Part shown: in pieces, positions 12,938 to 24,395 of the stretch
Layout of the letters: every line of letters begins with the position of its first letter
Numbering within the stretch: the stretch's first letter is position 1
Source of the DNA: Tragulus kanchil
Taxonomy: Eukaryota > Chordata > Mammalia > Artiodactyla > Tragulidae
Direction of reading: 5' to 3'
Assembly (NCBI GenBank): GCA_022376925.1
Contig: JAIOJX010000006.1
Span: 61,031,394 to 61,095,393, forward strand
DNA: 64,000 bases
The notes under the pieces: model-generated
Seen by the model: the letters and a program-made list of their open reading frames with translations, nothing else
What the model was told of the DNA's origin: nothing
Database searches by the model: none
Position numbers and translations under genes: made by a program

Positions 12938-14280
12938 ATAAATAAATAAAAGTTTAGTACAGCAGGAAGAGAACAGTAGAGTCAACAAGGAAGGAGATAT
13001 TTATAGAGAAGACAGTAGTAGATATAAAAAGATTTTACAGTTAAAGCATAGACAGAGGGAGCTGAGGTAAAAAAAAAAAAAAAGAAAAGAAAAGAAAGAA
13101 AACAAACAAAAAAAACTGTCCCTAGTTCTTAGTTTTGAGTTTACCTTCTCATCTCTGTGTCAATCTTTGAGCAGTTTGCTCTTGATGCTGTCCCAGATGT
13201 TCGGAGTCTGTTCTGGGACTGGGTGTGGTGTCGGGGCAACTGCTTATGTCTTAGGTTTCTGTGAGAACCAGGTTTCAACTTTGTAAGCAGGGCCCTTGCA
13301 GAATCGAGGTTACTCTGGTTGCTCTGGTTACTCCACAGTGTCTGTTGGGCTCCCAACAGGTTCCTGCTCTTTCATCCAATCGCAGCTCTGCTTCAGTGGG
13401 AATGAGCATTGCTTTCTGTCCCTGATGCTGCAGGGTCTCCCGGATAGATCTGTCATGGGTTGGGCTGCTGGACTCTCTGCTGCAGGGGATTCCCTGTTCT
13501 ATGCCATGCACCCTGATAATCTTCTATCTCAGCTGTCTTCCCCATATGCCAGCCGCAGCGCCATGCTAGTGGGTACTTGCATGGCTCTTCATAGACACCG
13601 GTGTTCCCGCTGTAACTCTGCCACTGGTGGGCTCAGTCCCAGAACCCTGGTACGCCTGTCTGGGCATTGCTGTTGGTCACAGTCAGGGGCTCCTTGTCCC
13701 AGTTTGAGTCGCGCTGCTGGACTGTGACCCACAGTGGATCTTCCCGTTCTGTTTTGCACACCCCGCTAGCAACCCATCTCAGCTGATCACCTGACATCCC
13801 TGTCACAGTACTGTTGCCAGCAGGATTCTCATACTGAGCACAGCTTTCCATGCTGGCACTCTTCCTAGTGCTCTGTCCTCCTGGTCCGATGTGGGAACTA
13901 GGGGACGGGAGTTCTTGGAAAGCTCTGGATGCTCAGTCTCTGTCTGTGGGTTGTTTATGGCCTGAGATATTCACCTAACTCTCCTTAAGGTTCTGCTGTT
14001 CTCCTTAGCCTCCATTGTGTGGGATGTTACCAGATGGGTGTCTCTTCCCGCTTCTCTCTTTCTCTTCTCTTTGCCTTGGAGATCGAGCACTATTTTATCT
14101 TAACTTCCCCCCCTCTCCCCCCCACTTTTTGTGTCTTTGGTCTGTTCCTCCCTCTTTTCAGGGAACCGGGCTTAACCCTTGAGCACTTCTTTTTTCATCT
14201 AGAGGCTGGTTTGTAGGGGTTGTTCCATTTCTTGATTAGTTCCTCCTGACTCTGTTGAGGAGCTCGTGAAATCCTCCTCT

Positions 14281-14304
14281 CATTCCTCCGCCATCTTGCT
14301 GTTC
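14281..14304 (-). promoter_or_regulatory. L1-A 5' terminus with YY1-like motif
   Basis: The minus strand reads 'caagatggcgg' near 14288-14298. The AAGATGGCGG core is the YY1 site that positions transcription start at the 5' end of several mammalian L1 families. Its place at the outer end of the 5' UTR supports L1-A being nearly complete at its 5' end. Confidence 0.7.
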
Positions 14305-14492
14305 ACCTTGTTTGTAGTTTATTTGGCTGTGCAAAAGATTTTAAGTTTCATTAGGCCTCACATGTTTATCTTTGTTTTTCATTTCCAACTTTTGATAGGG
14401 ATTTTTGTTTGTTTGTTTATTTCTTGGTATTGTGTTATATGAGCTGCTTATATATTTTGGAAATTAATTATTTGTTATTATTTTGCTTCTTC

Positions 14493-14951
14493 TGTGGGGC
14501 CCTGAAGGAAAGAGGGCTTTTGCAAGCATAAGGAAGCTTAAGCACATTTGCAGTTTGGTACTAAAAGGACGCCGACAGGAAGAGACAGGGCGTGATCTAA
14601 GGTCCATTGTCAAAACTTCTGATTGATCCCCCTGGTTTCTGCGCTCTGGGCAATGCAGGCTCACCTGAGTTCCTATTGCAATGTAAATGCGTGGTTGCTC
14701 GACCTTTAGCTTGATTGGTGTAACTATAGGAAGTCCCTTGCAAACCCCCCTTTTCGTTTGCCTATAAAAACTGTTAGTTTACTCTAATAAAGCGGAACTA
14801 CTTCGATGGAACCCCTGTCGTGTCTGATTGTCCCCTGCCTTCAGTCAGGGGGCTGCGGGGCGGACAGTTCAAGATTTGCCTTTCTCCGAGATCTCCCAGT
14901 TCCGCCGGGAGTAATCCCTGCTGCCTTCCCTTTCTGCGGAAGGTCCCCGCA
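14493..14951 (+). mobile_element. Solo LTR, copy 1 (459 bp)
   Basis: Begins TGTGGGG and ends CCCCGCA, near-perfect inverted ends of retroviral LTR type. It is flanked by an exact 6-bp direct repeat, ttcttc, at 14487-14492 and 14952-14957. Inside are TATAAAA at 14763-14769 and AATAAA at 14786-14791, giving a U3-R-U5 layout in plus orientation. No internal retroviral sequence adjoins it, so this is a solo LTR left by LTR-LTR recombination, within L1-B. It shares a family with 48091-48596. The 6-bp target site is compatible with class II and some class I ERVs; the family name is not known to me. Confidence 0.9.
14763..14791 (+). promoter_or_regulatory. LTR copy 1 TATA box and polyadenylation signal
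   Basis: TATAAAA (14763-14769) is followed 16 bases later by AATAAA (14786-14791). The same pair and spacing recur in LTR copy 2. Confidence 0.75.
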
Positions 14952-16247
14952 TTCTTCTTTCCAATCTGCATTCATTTTATTACTTTTTGTTCTGTAATTG
15001 GTGTAGCTAGAACTACCAAAATTATGTTGAATAATAGTGGTGAGAGTGGACACCCTTGTCTTGTTCCTGAGGTTAGAGGGAATGCTTTCATTTTTTCTCC
15101 TTTGAGAATTATGTTTGGTGTGGGATTATCATTTATGCCCTTCATTATGTGGAAGTAGGCTACTTCTGTGCCAATTTTTTGAAGAGTTTTTATCGTAAAT
15201 GAGTGCTAGACTCTATCAAAGACTTTTTATGCATATGTTGTGATTATAATATGATTTTTATCTTTCAGTTTGTTAATATGGTATATCAAATTATTTAATA
15301 TATGAATATTAAAGAATCTTTGCATTGCTAAAATATACCTGACTTGATCAAGGAGTATGAGCTTTTCAAAGTGTTGTTAAATTCTGTTTGCTAGAATTTT
15401 GCTGAGGAATTTGCATTAATGTTAATCAGTTACATTGGCATACAATTTCCTTTTTGTGTGTGTTATTTTTGCCTAGTTTGGGTATCAGGGTGATGGTGGT
15501 CTCGTAAAATCAGCTTGGAAGTCCTCCTTCCTGTGCAATTTTTTGAAAGAATTTTAGAAGAAGAGGTATTAGCTCTTCTCTAAATGCTTGATAGAATGCA
15601 CCTGCGAAGCCAGATGACTGAAGGCTTTTGCTATAGGGGAATTTTTTATTTTTAATCAAAACTTCAATTTCAGTATTTGTAAATTGTGTTGTTCATAATT
15701 TCTATTTCTTTCTGGTTCAATCTTTAAATATTAAACTTTTCTAAGAACCTGTCAATTTCTTCCATGTTGTGATTTTATTGTCATATACTTGAAAATAATA
15801 ATATCATATTAATTAGTATTTCTGCAATGCCTATTGTAATATCTTCTTTTTAATTTCTAATTGTTCTTGATTTGACTTTTTTTTTTTTTTTTTTGCCTTG
15901 ATGGGACTGGCTAGAGGCTTGTGCGTTTGGTAGATCCTTTTTTTTAATTTTATTTTACTTTTCAATTTTACAGAGTTCTGTTGTTTACAGAGATGCATGA
16001 TCCCAGATTAGTCATATGTATATCCCCCCCATTCCACCACTTCAGATCATTGCACAGACCCCTTGCAGAATCGCCTTTTCACACAGTGAAATGACAAAAG
16101 TTATTTTTTTCACATATGATAGTATAGGTTTTCATGCTACTTCCTTTAGGCCTCCCACCCACTGTCCATGCCCCACAATGTCCATATGTGTACTGTCCAT
16201 GACTGTTTTTCCATCGCTTCACTGTATGTGTCATCATTACCATCCTA

Positions 16248-19200
16248 CTAGATTCCATATATATGTGGTAGTACACTGTACTTGTCCTTCACTTTTTGAC
16301 TTACTTCTCTTTCTAGGATAGATTCTTGATCCAGCCATCTCATTAGGACTGATTCTTCTGCATTTATTTTAACAGCTGTGTAGTATTCCATTGTGTATAT
16401 GTACCAGAGCTTCTGGATCCATTCATTCATTGATGGATATCTAGGTTGCTTCCATGTTGTAGCTATTGTATAGAGAGCTGCCATGAACATTGGGGGCACA
16501 GGTGCTTCTTTTGGATTTAATTTCATCAGGGTGTAAGCCTAATAGTGGGATTGCTGGGTCGTATGGTACTTCTATTTTTAGTTTTTAGTAAATCTCCAGA
16601 CTGTCTTCCATAGAGGCTGTATCAATTGACATTCCCACCAGCAATGCAAGAGGGTTCCCTTTTCTCCGCACCCTCTCCAGCATTTATTGTCTGTCGATTT
16701 GCGGATGATGGCCATTCTGACGGGTGTGAGGTGGTATCTCATTGTAGTTTTGATTTGCATTTCTCTAATTATTAGTGAAGTTGATCATCATTTCATGTGC
16801 TTTTGGGCCATCTGTATGTCATCGTTGGAGAGGTGTCCCTTTAGTTCCTTTTCCCATTTTTTGATTGAGTTGTTCGTTTTTCCTGTGCTGAGTTGTCTGA
16901 GTTGCTTGTAGATTTTGGAGATTAATTCTTTCTCTGTTATCTCATTTGCTATGATTTTCTCCCATTCTGTGGGCTGTCTGTTCAGCTTTTTTTGTAGTTT
17001 CCTTTGTGGTACAAAAGCTTTTAAGTTTCATTAGGTCCCACATGCTAATTTTTTTTTCTTTTTCTTTTTCTTTTTTTTTAGTTTCACTATTCTAACAGAT
17101 GGATCAGAGATCTTGCTTTGATTTATGTCCTTGAGGGTTTTGCCTATATTCTCCTCTGAGTTTGATGGTTTCTGGTCTTACATTTTGGTCTTTAATCCAT
17201 TTTGAGTTGATCTTTGTGTACAGTGTCAGGGAATGTTCCAACTTCATTTTTCTGCATGTAGCTGTCCAATTTTCCCAGCACCACTTGTTGAAGAGGCTGT
17301 CTTTCTCCCATTTTATAGATTCTTCTCCTTTGTCAAAAATAAGGTACCTACCCATAGGTATGTGGGTTTATCTCTGGGTTCTCCATCTTATTCCATTGGT
17401 CTATATTTCTATTTTTGTTCCAGTGCCATACTGTCTTGATGACTGTTGCTTTGTAGTATAGTCTGAAGTTGGGGAGGCTGATTCCACCCGTACATTCTTT
17501 TTCATCAGGATTGCTTTGGCTATTCGAGGTCTTTTGTGTTTCCATATGAACTATGCTATTCTTTAGTCTAGTTCTGTGAAGAATGTCATTGGTAGTTTGA
17601 TAGGGATCACATTGAATCTGTAGATGATATTTGGTATTATGGTCATTTTCCATTGATTCGTCCAACCCAGGAACATGAAATATCTCTCCATTCTGTTTAA
17701 GTCTTCTTTAATGTCTATCATGAATGTCTTGTAACTTTCAGTGTACAGTTCTTTTGTTTCTTTCTGTTGTGCAAGAGGGTTCCCTTTTCTCCGCACCCTC
17801 TCCAGCATTTATTGTCTGTCGATTTGCGGATGATGGCCATTCTGACGGGTGTGAGGTGGTATCTCATTGTAGTTTTGATTTGCATTTCTCTAATTATTAG
17901 TGAAGTTGATCATCATTTCATGTGCTTTTGGGCCATCTGTATGTCATCGTTGGAGAGGTGTCCCTTTAGTTCCTTTTCCCATTTTTTGATTGAGTTGTTC
18001 GTTTTTCCTGTGCTGAGTTGTCTGAGTTGCTTGTAGATTTTGGAGATTAATTCTTTCTCTGTTATCTCATTTGCTATGATTTTCTCCCATTCTGTGGGCT
18101 GTCTGTTCAGCTTTTTTTGTAGTTTCCTTTGTGGTACAAAAGCTTTTAAGTTTCATTAGGTCCCACATGCTAATTTTTTTTTCTTTTTCTTTTTCTTTTT
18201 TTTTAGTTTCACTATTCTAACAGATGGATCAGAGATCTTGCTTTGATTTATGTCCTTGAGGGTTTTGCCTATATTCTCCTCTGAGTTTGATGGTTTCTGG
18301 TCTTACATTTTGGTCTTTAATCCATTTTGAGTTGATCTTTGTGTACAGTGTCAGGGAATGTTCCAACTTCATTTTTCTGCATGTAGCTGTCCAATTTTCC
18401 CAGCACCACTTGTTGAAGAGGCTGTCTTTCTCCCATTTTATAGATTCTTCTCCTTTGTCAAAAATAAGGTACCTACCCATAGGTATGTGGGTTTATCTCT
18501 GGGTTCTCCATCTTATTCCATTGGTCTATATTTCTATTTTTGTTCCAGTGCCATACTGTCTTGATGACTGTTGCTTTGTAGTATAGTCTGAAGTTGGGGA
18601 GGCTGATTCCACCCGTACATTCTTTTTCATCAGGATTGCTTTGGCTATTCGAGGTCTTTTGTGTTTCCATATGAACTATGCTATTCTTTAGTCTAGTTCT
18701 GTGAAGAATGTCATTGGTAGTTTGATAGGGATCACATTGAATCTGTAGATGATATTTGGTATTATGGTCATTTTCCATTGATTCGTCCAACCCAGGAACA
18801 TGAAATATCTCTCCATTCTGTTTAAGTCTTCTTTAATGTCTATCATGAATGTCTTGTAACTTTCAGTGTACAGTTCTTTTGTTTCTTTGGGTAGGTTTAT
18901 TCCTAGGTATTTTATGCTTTTGGTTGCAATGGTGAATGGGATTTCATCTTTGATTTCTTTTCTGATTTTTCATTATTTGTGTATAGGAATGTTAGTGATT
19001 TTGGTGTATTGATTTTGTATCCCCTGACTTTGCTGAATTTGTTGATTAGCTCCAGTAATTTTCTAATATTGTATTTGTGGTTTTCTATGTATGATATCAC
19101 TTCGTCTGCAAATGGGGAGAGTTTTACTGCTTCTTTTCCTGTCGGGATTGATTTTATTTCTTTTTCTTCTCTTATTGCTGTTGCTAGGACTGCCAGGAAT

Positions 19201-20236
19201 ATGTCGAATAAGAGTGGTGAAAGTGGACACCCTTATCTTGTTCCTGATCTAAGAGGGAATTCTTTAAGTTTTCCACCATAGAGGATAATGTTCGCTGTAG
19301 GCTTCTCATGTATGGGTTTCACTATGGTCAGATAGGCTTCTTCTATACCCATTTTTGGATGAGTTTTTTTTTTTTTTTATCATAAATGGGTGTTGGATTT
19401 TGTCAACGATTTTGTCTGCATGTATCGAGATTTTCATGTGATTTTTGTACCTCAATTTGTTGATATGGTGTATCACTTTGATTGATTGTGGATATTAAAG
19501 AATCCTTGCATGCCTGGGATGAACCCAACTTGATCATGATGTATGAGTTTTTTGATGTGTTGTTGAATTCTGTTTGCTAGGATTTTGTTGAGAATTTTGT
19601 CATCTAAATTCATCAGAGAGATTGGCCTGCAATTTTCTTTATTTGTGCTGTCTTTACCTGGCTTTGGTATCAGGATGATGGCTGCCTCGTAGAATGTGTT
19701 TGGAAGTTTTCCTTTCTGTGCAAAATTTTGAAAGAGTTTTAGAAGGACAAGTATTAGCTCTTCTTTAAATGTTTCATAGAATTCACCTGTGAAGCCATCT
19801 TACCCTGGGCTCTTATTTTTGGGTAGTTTTTTGGTTACAAATTGGATTTTTGAGCTTGTGATTGGGTTGTTCATAGTTTCTTTTTCTTCCTGGTTCAGTC
19901 TCAGGAGATTAATATTCTCCAAGAAACTGTCCATTTCTTCCAGGTTTTCCAGTTTGTTTCCATATAGTTATTCCTAGTAGCCTCTTGCAATCCTTTGGTT
20001 TTCTGCTTTATCTGTTGCAATCTCTCCTTTTCATTTTTGATTTTGCTAATCTGGTTCTTCTCTCTTTTTTTCCTTGATAAGTCTGTCCAGCGGTTTGTCA
20101 ATTTTGTTTACCTTTCCCATGAACCAGCTTTTTGTTTTATTTATCTTTACTATTGTTTCTTTCATTTATTTTTCAGTTATTTCTGCTCTGATCTTTATGA
20201 TTTTTCTGCCATTTCATTGTTATTATTAATTTTTTA
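16248..20236 (-). pseudogene. L1-C ORF2 remnant, endonuclease lost
   Basis: Ends in Pro-His-Ile-Tyr-Gly-Ile before a stop at 16248-16250. A segment at 16578-16760 carries the C-terminal cysteine motif C-x3-C-x7-H-x4-C (Cys-Trp-Arg-Gly-Cys and His-Cys-Trp-Trp-Glu-Cys). Blocks at 17104-17808 (and copies at 18229-18790) match the region after the polymerase core, and 18912-19281 lies near the polymerase core. Corrected for duplication 5, about 2.86 kb remain, some 0.9 kb short of a full ORF2; the N-terminal endonuclease is absent. Several stops and frameshifts. Confidence 0.85.
16646..18895. repeat. Tandem duplication 5, unit 1125 bp, junction 17770/17771
   Basis: 16646-17770 recurs as 17771-18895 with no difference that I noticed. 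It cuts across L1-C ORF2: sequence runs past a polymerase-side segment and then jumps back to a C-terminal one. Confidence 0.93.
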
Positions 20237-21762
20237 ACTAACTATGTTTGGGCTTTCCTTTTCCCAGACTTTGAGTTACCTCTGTGGTTGTATGTAGTCT
20301 GGATGAGATGTCTTATTCTGAGTGATACTGGTGGTTGGGTGATGTCAGGACTTGCATACAAGTGTTTGCCTTTGTTGGAGCTCTCTCTGTTTAATACTCT
20401 CTAGTGTCACGTGTCCTCTGGTATTGTAGGGTTTTGGAGTCAGTGCTCCCTTCCTAAAGACCCTAGGCTTGTTGCCTGTCCAGGGAATGAAGATTTCATG
20501 GCTGGTTTGTTATGGCATTAAATAGTATTAAAACATATATACACACATGAGAAACAGAAGCTATACCTTTCACAAATGGCAATTAAAATATCATGAAATA
20601 TTATCTAGCATACTGAATTATACACACAAACCTCTACAGCCATAACATAACCCAAACATTCCAACAAAAATAGGGCATGGGAAACCAGGGACATAACCCA
20701 ACTGATTAATTGGCTTTGGATTTTTCCTTTCATTTTTTGTGCTGTCTTTACCTGGCTTTGGTATCAGGATGATGGCTGCCTCGTAGAATGTGTTTGGAAG
20801 TTTTCCTTTCTGTGCAAAATTTTGAAAGAGTTTTAGAAGGACAAGTATTAGCTCTTCTTTAAATGTTTCATAGAATTCACCTGTGAAGCCATCTTACCCT
20901 GGGCTCTTATTTTTGGGTAGTTTTTTGGTTACAAATTGGATTTTTGAGCTTGTGATTGGGTTGTTCATAGTTTCTTTTTCTTCCTGGTTCAGTCTCAGGA
21001 GATTAATATTCTCCAAGAAACTGTCCATTTCTTCCAGGTTTTCCAGTTTGTTTCCATATAGTTATTCCTAGTAGCCTCTTGCAATCCTTTGGTTTTCTGC
21101 TTTATCTGTTGCAATCTCTCCTTTTTCATTTTTGATTTTGCTAATCTGGTTCTTCTCTCTTTTTTTCCTTGATAAGTCTGTCCAGCGGTTTGTCAATTTT
21201 GTTTACCTTTCCCATGAACCAGCTTTTTGTTTTATTTATCTTTACTATTGTTTCTTTCATTTATTTTTCAGTTATTTCTGCTCTGATCTTTATGATTTTT
21301 CTGCCATTTCATTGTTATTATTAATTTTTTAACTAACTATGTTTGGGCTTTCCTTTTCCCAGACTTTGAGTTACCTCTGTGGTTGTATGTAGTCTGGATG
21401 AGATGTCTTATTCTGAGTGATACTGGTGGTTGGGTGATGTCAGGACTTGCATACAAGTGTTTGCCTTTGTTGGAGCTCTCTCTGTTTAATACTCTCTAGT
21501 GTCACGTGTCCTCTGGTATTGTAGGGTTTTGGAGTCAGTGCTCCCTTCCTAAAGACCCTAGGCTTGTTGCCTGTCCAGGGAATGAAGATTTCATGGCTGG
21601 TTTGTTATGGCATTAAATAGTATTAAAACATATATACACACATGAGAAACAGAAGCTATACCTTTCACAAATGGCAATTAAAATATCATGAAATATTATC
21701 TAGCATACTGAATTATACACACAAACCTCTACAGCCATAACATAACCCAAACATTCCAACAA
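19643..21762. repeat. Tandem duplication 6, unit 1094 bp, junction about 20736
   Basis: 19643 onward recurs from 20737. The copies agree until 20668/21762. The last 68 bases of the first copy (20669-20736) then look like a corrupted version of 21763-21850: both contain 'ataacccaactga' in a similar context, with the intervening bases lost or changed. Confidence 0.93.
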
Positions 21763-23298
21763 AAAATACGGTATAATATGTTAGCATAGCGAGTAGAGAA
21801 AACCAAGAATGATAAGCACCAGCTAATAACCCAACTGACTAGAGCATATATTGGAGAATAATGATCGAGTTGGTCCCAGTAGGGAATAAGGCAATGAGGA
21901 GAAGACAGACTAAGAAATATGGTGGGGAAAGGGAAAAAGAGAAAGCGAGGATGGAAGAGAAATACAGAATAATAACTCAAAGTTAAATATAGGGAGATAA
22001 AGATTTGTATGTATTAGAGTTTAGTGCTGTAGGAAAGAGACATCAGAGAAAGCAAAGAAATAGCGATAACTATATAGAAAAATACAGCAAAACAAAGCAA
22101 AAACAAGAAAAAAAATGTGCACAGAACCATGAAAGGCCAATGTGGAATGAGAAGCATATACCAAAATAAAATGTGTTGTTTAGGAGAGAAAGAAAAATAA
22201 AAATTGTGTAAACTTGAATATATTCAGTCTTAATGATAAGATTGGTAGGTTCAATAGAGTGCAACGATTAAAGAAAAAAAAAAGTGGAGGGTGGGCTGTG
22301 GGTTGAAGAAAAAAAAAGGAGTGAAAAACAAGGAAAAAAGAAAAATTAATAAAATAAAATAAAATAAAAAATCCAGCAGTAAATCTAGCTCCAAGTAAAA
22401 CATGAAAATAGTGAATGTTTATGTTCTTCTGTCTCTTGTTGACTGTTCAGGAATTATCAGTCTTTTTGTTGCCTCTGGCTGTGGTTGGATCTCAAGGCCT
22501 TTTTTACTGTTTGTTTATTTCAGCCTATTCCAGAATGAAAAGTCTGCCCAGGCTGGCCCTGGTAGTTTCTTAATCCTTGATCCAGATCCCTTTTTTTTTT
22601 TGCTGGGTGGATCTAAATTCCCTCTCTGTAGTTTGACCTGTAGCCAAACTACAGTAAGGGTAATGGTGTCTTTCTCACAAAAGATTTATTCCCACATGCT
22701 CTATGAGAAGCACTTCCACAGTGACCCTGGCCCTACTGCAGGCCACCATCAACTCCCAGCTCTGCCAGAGACCTCAGAATACTCAGAGGTGAGTCTGGTT
22801 CAGTCTCATGCGGGATTACTACTCCTCTCTCCCAAATCTTGGGTATGTACAGAGTCTCCAGTCCTACTCAGGGTCTCAATGATTGGGTTAATGATAACCT
22901 CCTTAAAAGGAAATTAGTTTTTGTCTTTCCAAGGACTGCTCAAGGGCACTTCTAGCTTAAGGGGGCACTTGGGCCCTCTAAAATAGGTCTGGATCAGTCC
23001 CTTGGGGCGGGAGGGTCACCGATCCTTTCCTGGGTTTTGATTTGCAACAGGCTTTGCATATTTGGCCCGCTCAGCCTCTCAGGCGGTTATGAGGTTTGAC
23101 TTTTAAAAGCGTGATTGCGCCCCTCCTACCATTTTGTTGCGGTTTCTCCTTTGCTCTTCAATGTGGGGTATCTTTTCTGTGATCAGATCCAACCTCCTCC
23201 TGTCGATAGTTTTTCAGGAATTTGTTGCAATTCTGGCAATTTTGCAGGAGAGATGAGTGCATGTCCTTCTATACTGCCGTCTTATCTCCACCAAGCCT
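20250..23298 (-). promoter_or_regulatory. L1-C 5' UTR
   Basis: Minus-strand sequence. It resembles the L1-A 5' UTR near ORF1 (20440-20660 compared with 11090-11330) but not farther upstream. Its outer 400 bases resemble a common mammalian L1 5' UTR, with 'gcaaaggagaaaccgc' and 'atggtaggaggggcgcaatc' blocks. Corrected length is about 1.95 kb. The 171-residue plus-strand frame at 22402-22917 lies in it and has no coding features. Confidence 0.65.
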
Positions 23299-23419
23299 GA
23301 GACTTTTAAAATCGTCTGTATTTTTATCTGTTGGTATGCAAGTTGCTATCTTTGCTTCTAGGTCATCTTGCTGATTTCTCTTTCTATTCAGACCTTGGAA
23401 TCAGAAACTGATGTCTCCT

Positions 23420-23512
23420 ACAGTGAACAACAGCTATTTCTTGAGAACCTTCTTTCATAACTATGGGCTGGATATCTTTGGCCAGGCCTGGAAACTCAAT
23501 ATTCCACATTTT
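23420..23512 (-). pseudogene. Possible start of ERV reverse transcriptase
   Basis: A short minus-strand stretch with a Pro-Gly-Leu-Ala-Lys segment and a following Gln-Pro-Ile-Val resembles the region just before the fingers of gammaretroviral reverse transcriptase. It lies in the expected place, downstream of the protease. It is short and degraded, so this is a weak call. Confidence 0.35.
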
Positions 23513-23605
23513 AGGCTCTCAAGGCTTCTAGGTCAACCTCTGATTCATCTTCTCCCTTTTTCTTTTTGTTAGAATCATTTGGTGGTGAGAATAGTTCTCT
23601 CTCCC

Positions 23606-23965
23606 CTACAGAAACAGAGTGGCCCCTAAATTGCTTAATAAATCTCTTCCAAATAAAGGGTTTGGACAGTGAAGCACAAACAGAAATGAATGTAAAAGCA
23701 GTTGCCCATTATCATTGCACAAAACAAACTCCGGTAAAGTGTGCCCCTGTTTCTTTCCTGATAATCCCATTACATGGTCCTTATGGCTCCTAAGGTTTGC
23801 AATACTTTGGGTTAAGACTGAGAAGGTTGCACAAGTGTCTATAAGAAATTCTATCAAATGGCCAACCACATCAATGACCACCAAAGGTTGGATGTTAGTT
23901 ATGTAGACAGTATTTCTAGGCAAAGCCACTTTTTGTTTGGGCCCCGTTGGTCTTCTGATTGCCAA
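23606..23965 (-). pseudogene. ERV aspartic protease remnant
   Basis: Retroviral protease cleaves Gag and Gag-Pol precursors. The frame is open for about 119 codons without a true ATG at its start (the 5'-most codon is TTG). The catalytic loop at 23828-23839 reads Asp-Thr-Cys-Ala, where active retroviral proteases have Asp-(Thr/Ser)-Gly-Ala. The aspartate is kept, the glycine is lost. A Phe-Gly-Arg-Asp-Leu-Leu motif near the C-terminal end matches the conserved Gly-Arg-Asp/Asn helix. The upstream nucleocapsid is in a different frame. The N-terminal half recurs at 24917-25109 through duplication 7. Confidence 0.8.
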
Positions 23966-24053
23966 ACCGTCAATGGCCGAAGGGCCCCCATTGATCTTTC
24001 ACATCTGGGGCATTTCCTCTGCCAATTCCCTGTTTGCCAAAGACACATCAAGA

Positions 24054-24395
24054 ACAGTCTTTCTTACAGTGCCCCTTTTGTCCACACAGGGTACACTCGA
24101 CTTGTATGGGCACCCATGGGCCTTGTGGTCTGCCAGGACCAGATTGGCCCAGAAAAGGTAGGCTCCTAGTTGGTTGTCCTTGCACAGACAAAGCCATTGC
24201 AATCATTTGTGTCTTTTGCATATTTCTCTAGGTGTATTCAGCCTTTTCAGCCATATCCCTATTATTAAAAACTGAATAAGCCAATTGGAACAAATCATTC
24301 ATTAGGGTCTGAGAACCAGCAGTTGCTGTCTAAATTTTGTGCCTGATGTCTGGGACAGACTGGACTATGAAATGCATAGCCAAAAGTCTCTGTTC
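24054..24395 (-). pseudogene. ERV gag fragment: capsid C-terminus and nucleocapsid zinc knuckle
   Basis: On the minus strand, a capsid C-terminal block (Asn-Asp-Leu-Phe-Gln-Leu-Ala-Tyr followed by a Phe-Asn-Asn-Arg-Asp segment) leads into a complete zinc knuckle C-x2-C-x4-H-x4-C at 24054-24095. Its spacing matches the single knuckle of gammaretroviral nucleocapsid, which binds and packages viral RNA. An in-frame TGA follows two codons after the last cysteine, near where gammaretroviruses have the gag-pol stop codon. Two TAG stops break the capsid part. The second copy has its knuckle at 25198-25239. Confidence 0.8.

Larger units (their letters stand above)
11384..13603. repeat. Tandem duplication 4, unit about 1115 bp, junction about 12499
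   Basis: Sequence starting at 'aaaacagactagaggcagg' near 11387 recurs at about 12502. Differences are few and cluster near the junction. A 5-base insertion sits in the A-rich run near 13084. The last 75 or so bases of the first copy (about 12430-12498) diverge from the second copy in a way that looks like poor-quality sequence. Confidence 0.92.
3476..14301 (-). mobile_element. Near full-length L1 LINE (L1-A), inflated by three tandem duplications
   Basis: Read on the minus strand, the order is: 5' end with a YY1-like motif near 14288-14298, a 5' UTR (with a SINE inserted), ORF1 (10012-10945), ORF2 (3855 to about 9940), a 3' UTR and a poly-A tail (poly-T at 3476-3494). All the parts of an autonomous LINE are present, but both ORFs are broken. 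The apparent length of 10.8 kb contains duplications 2, 3 and 4 (about 1101, 1189 and 1112 bp) and a SINE of about 265 bp. Without them the element is about 7.1-7.2 kb. I could not find convincing target-site duplications. The L1 class is certain; the subfamily is not determined. Confidence 0.9.
10946..14301 (-). promoter_or_regulatory. L1-A 5' UTR and internal promoter region
   Basis: Sequence from the ORF1 start to the L1 5' end. It is interrupted by a CHR SINE and by duplication 4; after removing both, about 1.97 kb remains. The upstream two thirds are GC-richer than the neighbours, as expected of an L1 promoter. Short frames in it (for example 12176-12502 and 13296-13727) are not genes. 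Confidence 0.7.
14305..15935 (-). mobile_element. L1 fragment (L1-B), rearranged and split by a solo LTR
   Basis: 14305-14492 and 14952-15935 are minus-strand L1 ORF2 sequence. The right part corresponds to the reverse transcriptase region: an antisense copy of 'attatgttgaataatagt' is shared with L1-A, and the order of downstream blocks is the same. The left part carries two C-terminal ORF2 blocks in swapped order compared with L1-A and L1-C, so it is rearranged. An ORF2 segment is missing between the two parts. No open frame of note. Confidence 0.75.
15936..23298 (-). mobile_element. L1 LINE (L1-C) with internal deletion, inflated by two tandem duplications
   Basis: Minus-strand L1 with its 3' end at the T-run near 15940, ORF2 from 16248 to about 20236, then a 5' UTR ending near 23298 in the minus-strand motif 'gacggcagtatagaaggac'. 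Compared with L1-A, the endonuclease half of ORF2 and all of ORF1 (together about 1.9 kb) are missing; the join is near 20236-20260. Duplications 5 and 6 lie in it, so the corrected length is about 5.1 kb. It adjoins the ERV remnant at 23.3 kb. Confidence 0.85.

Noticed and set aside
22402..22917. A 171-residue plus-strand frame, and a possible ERV reverse transcriptase on its minus strand
   Set aside because: The region lies in the L1-C 5' UTR and resembles L1 5' UTR sequence. The retroviral resemblance did not extend beyond a few residues, and stops are frequent.
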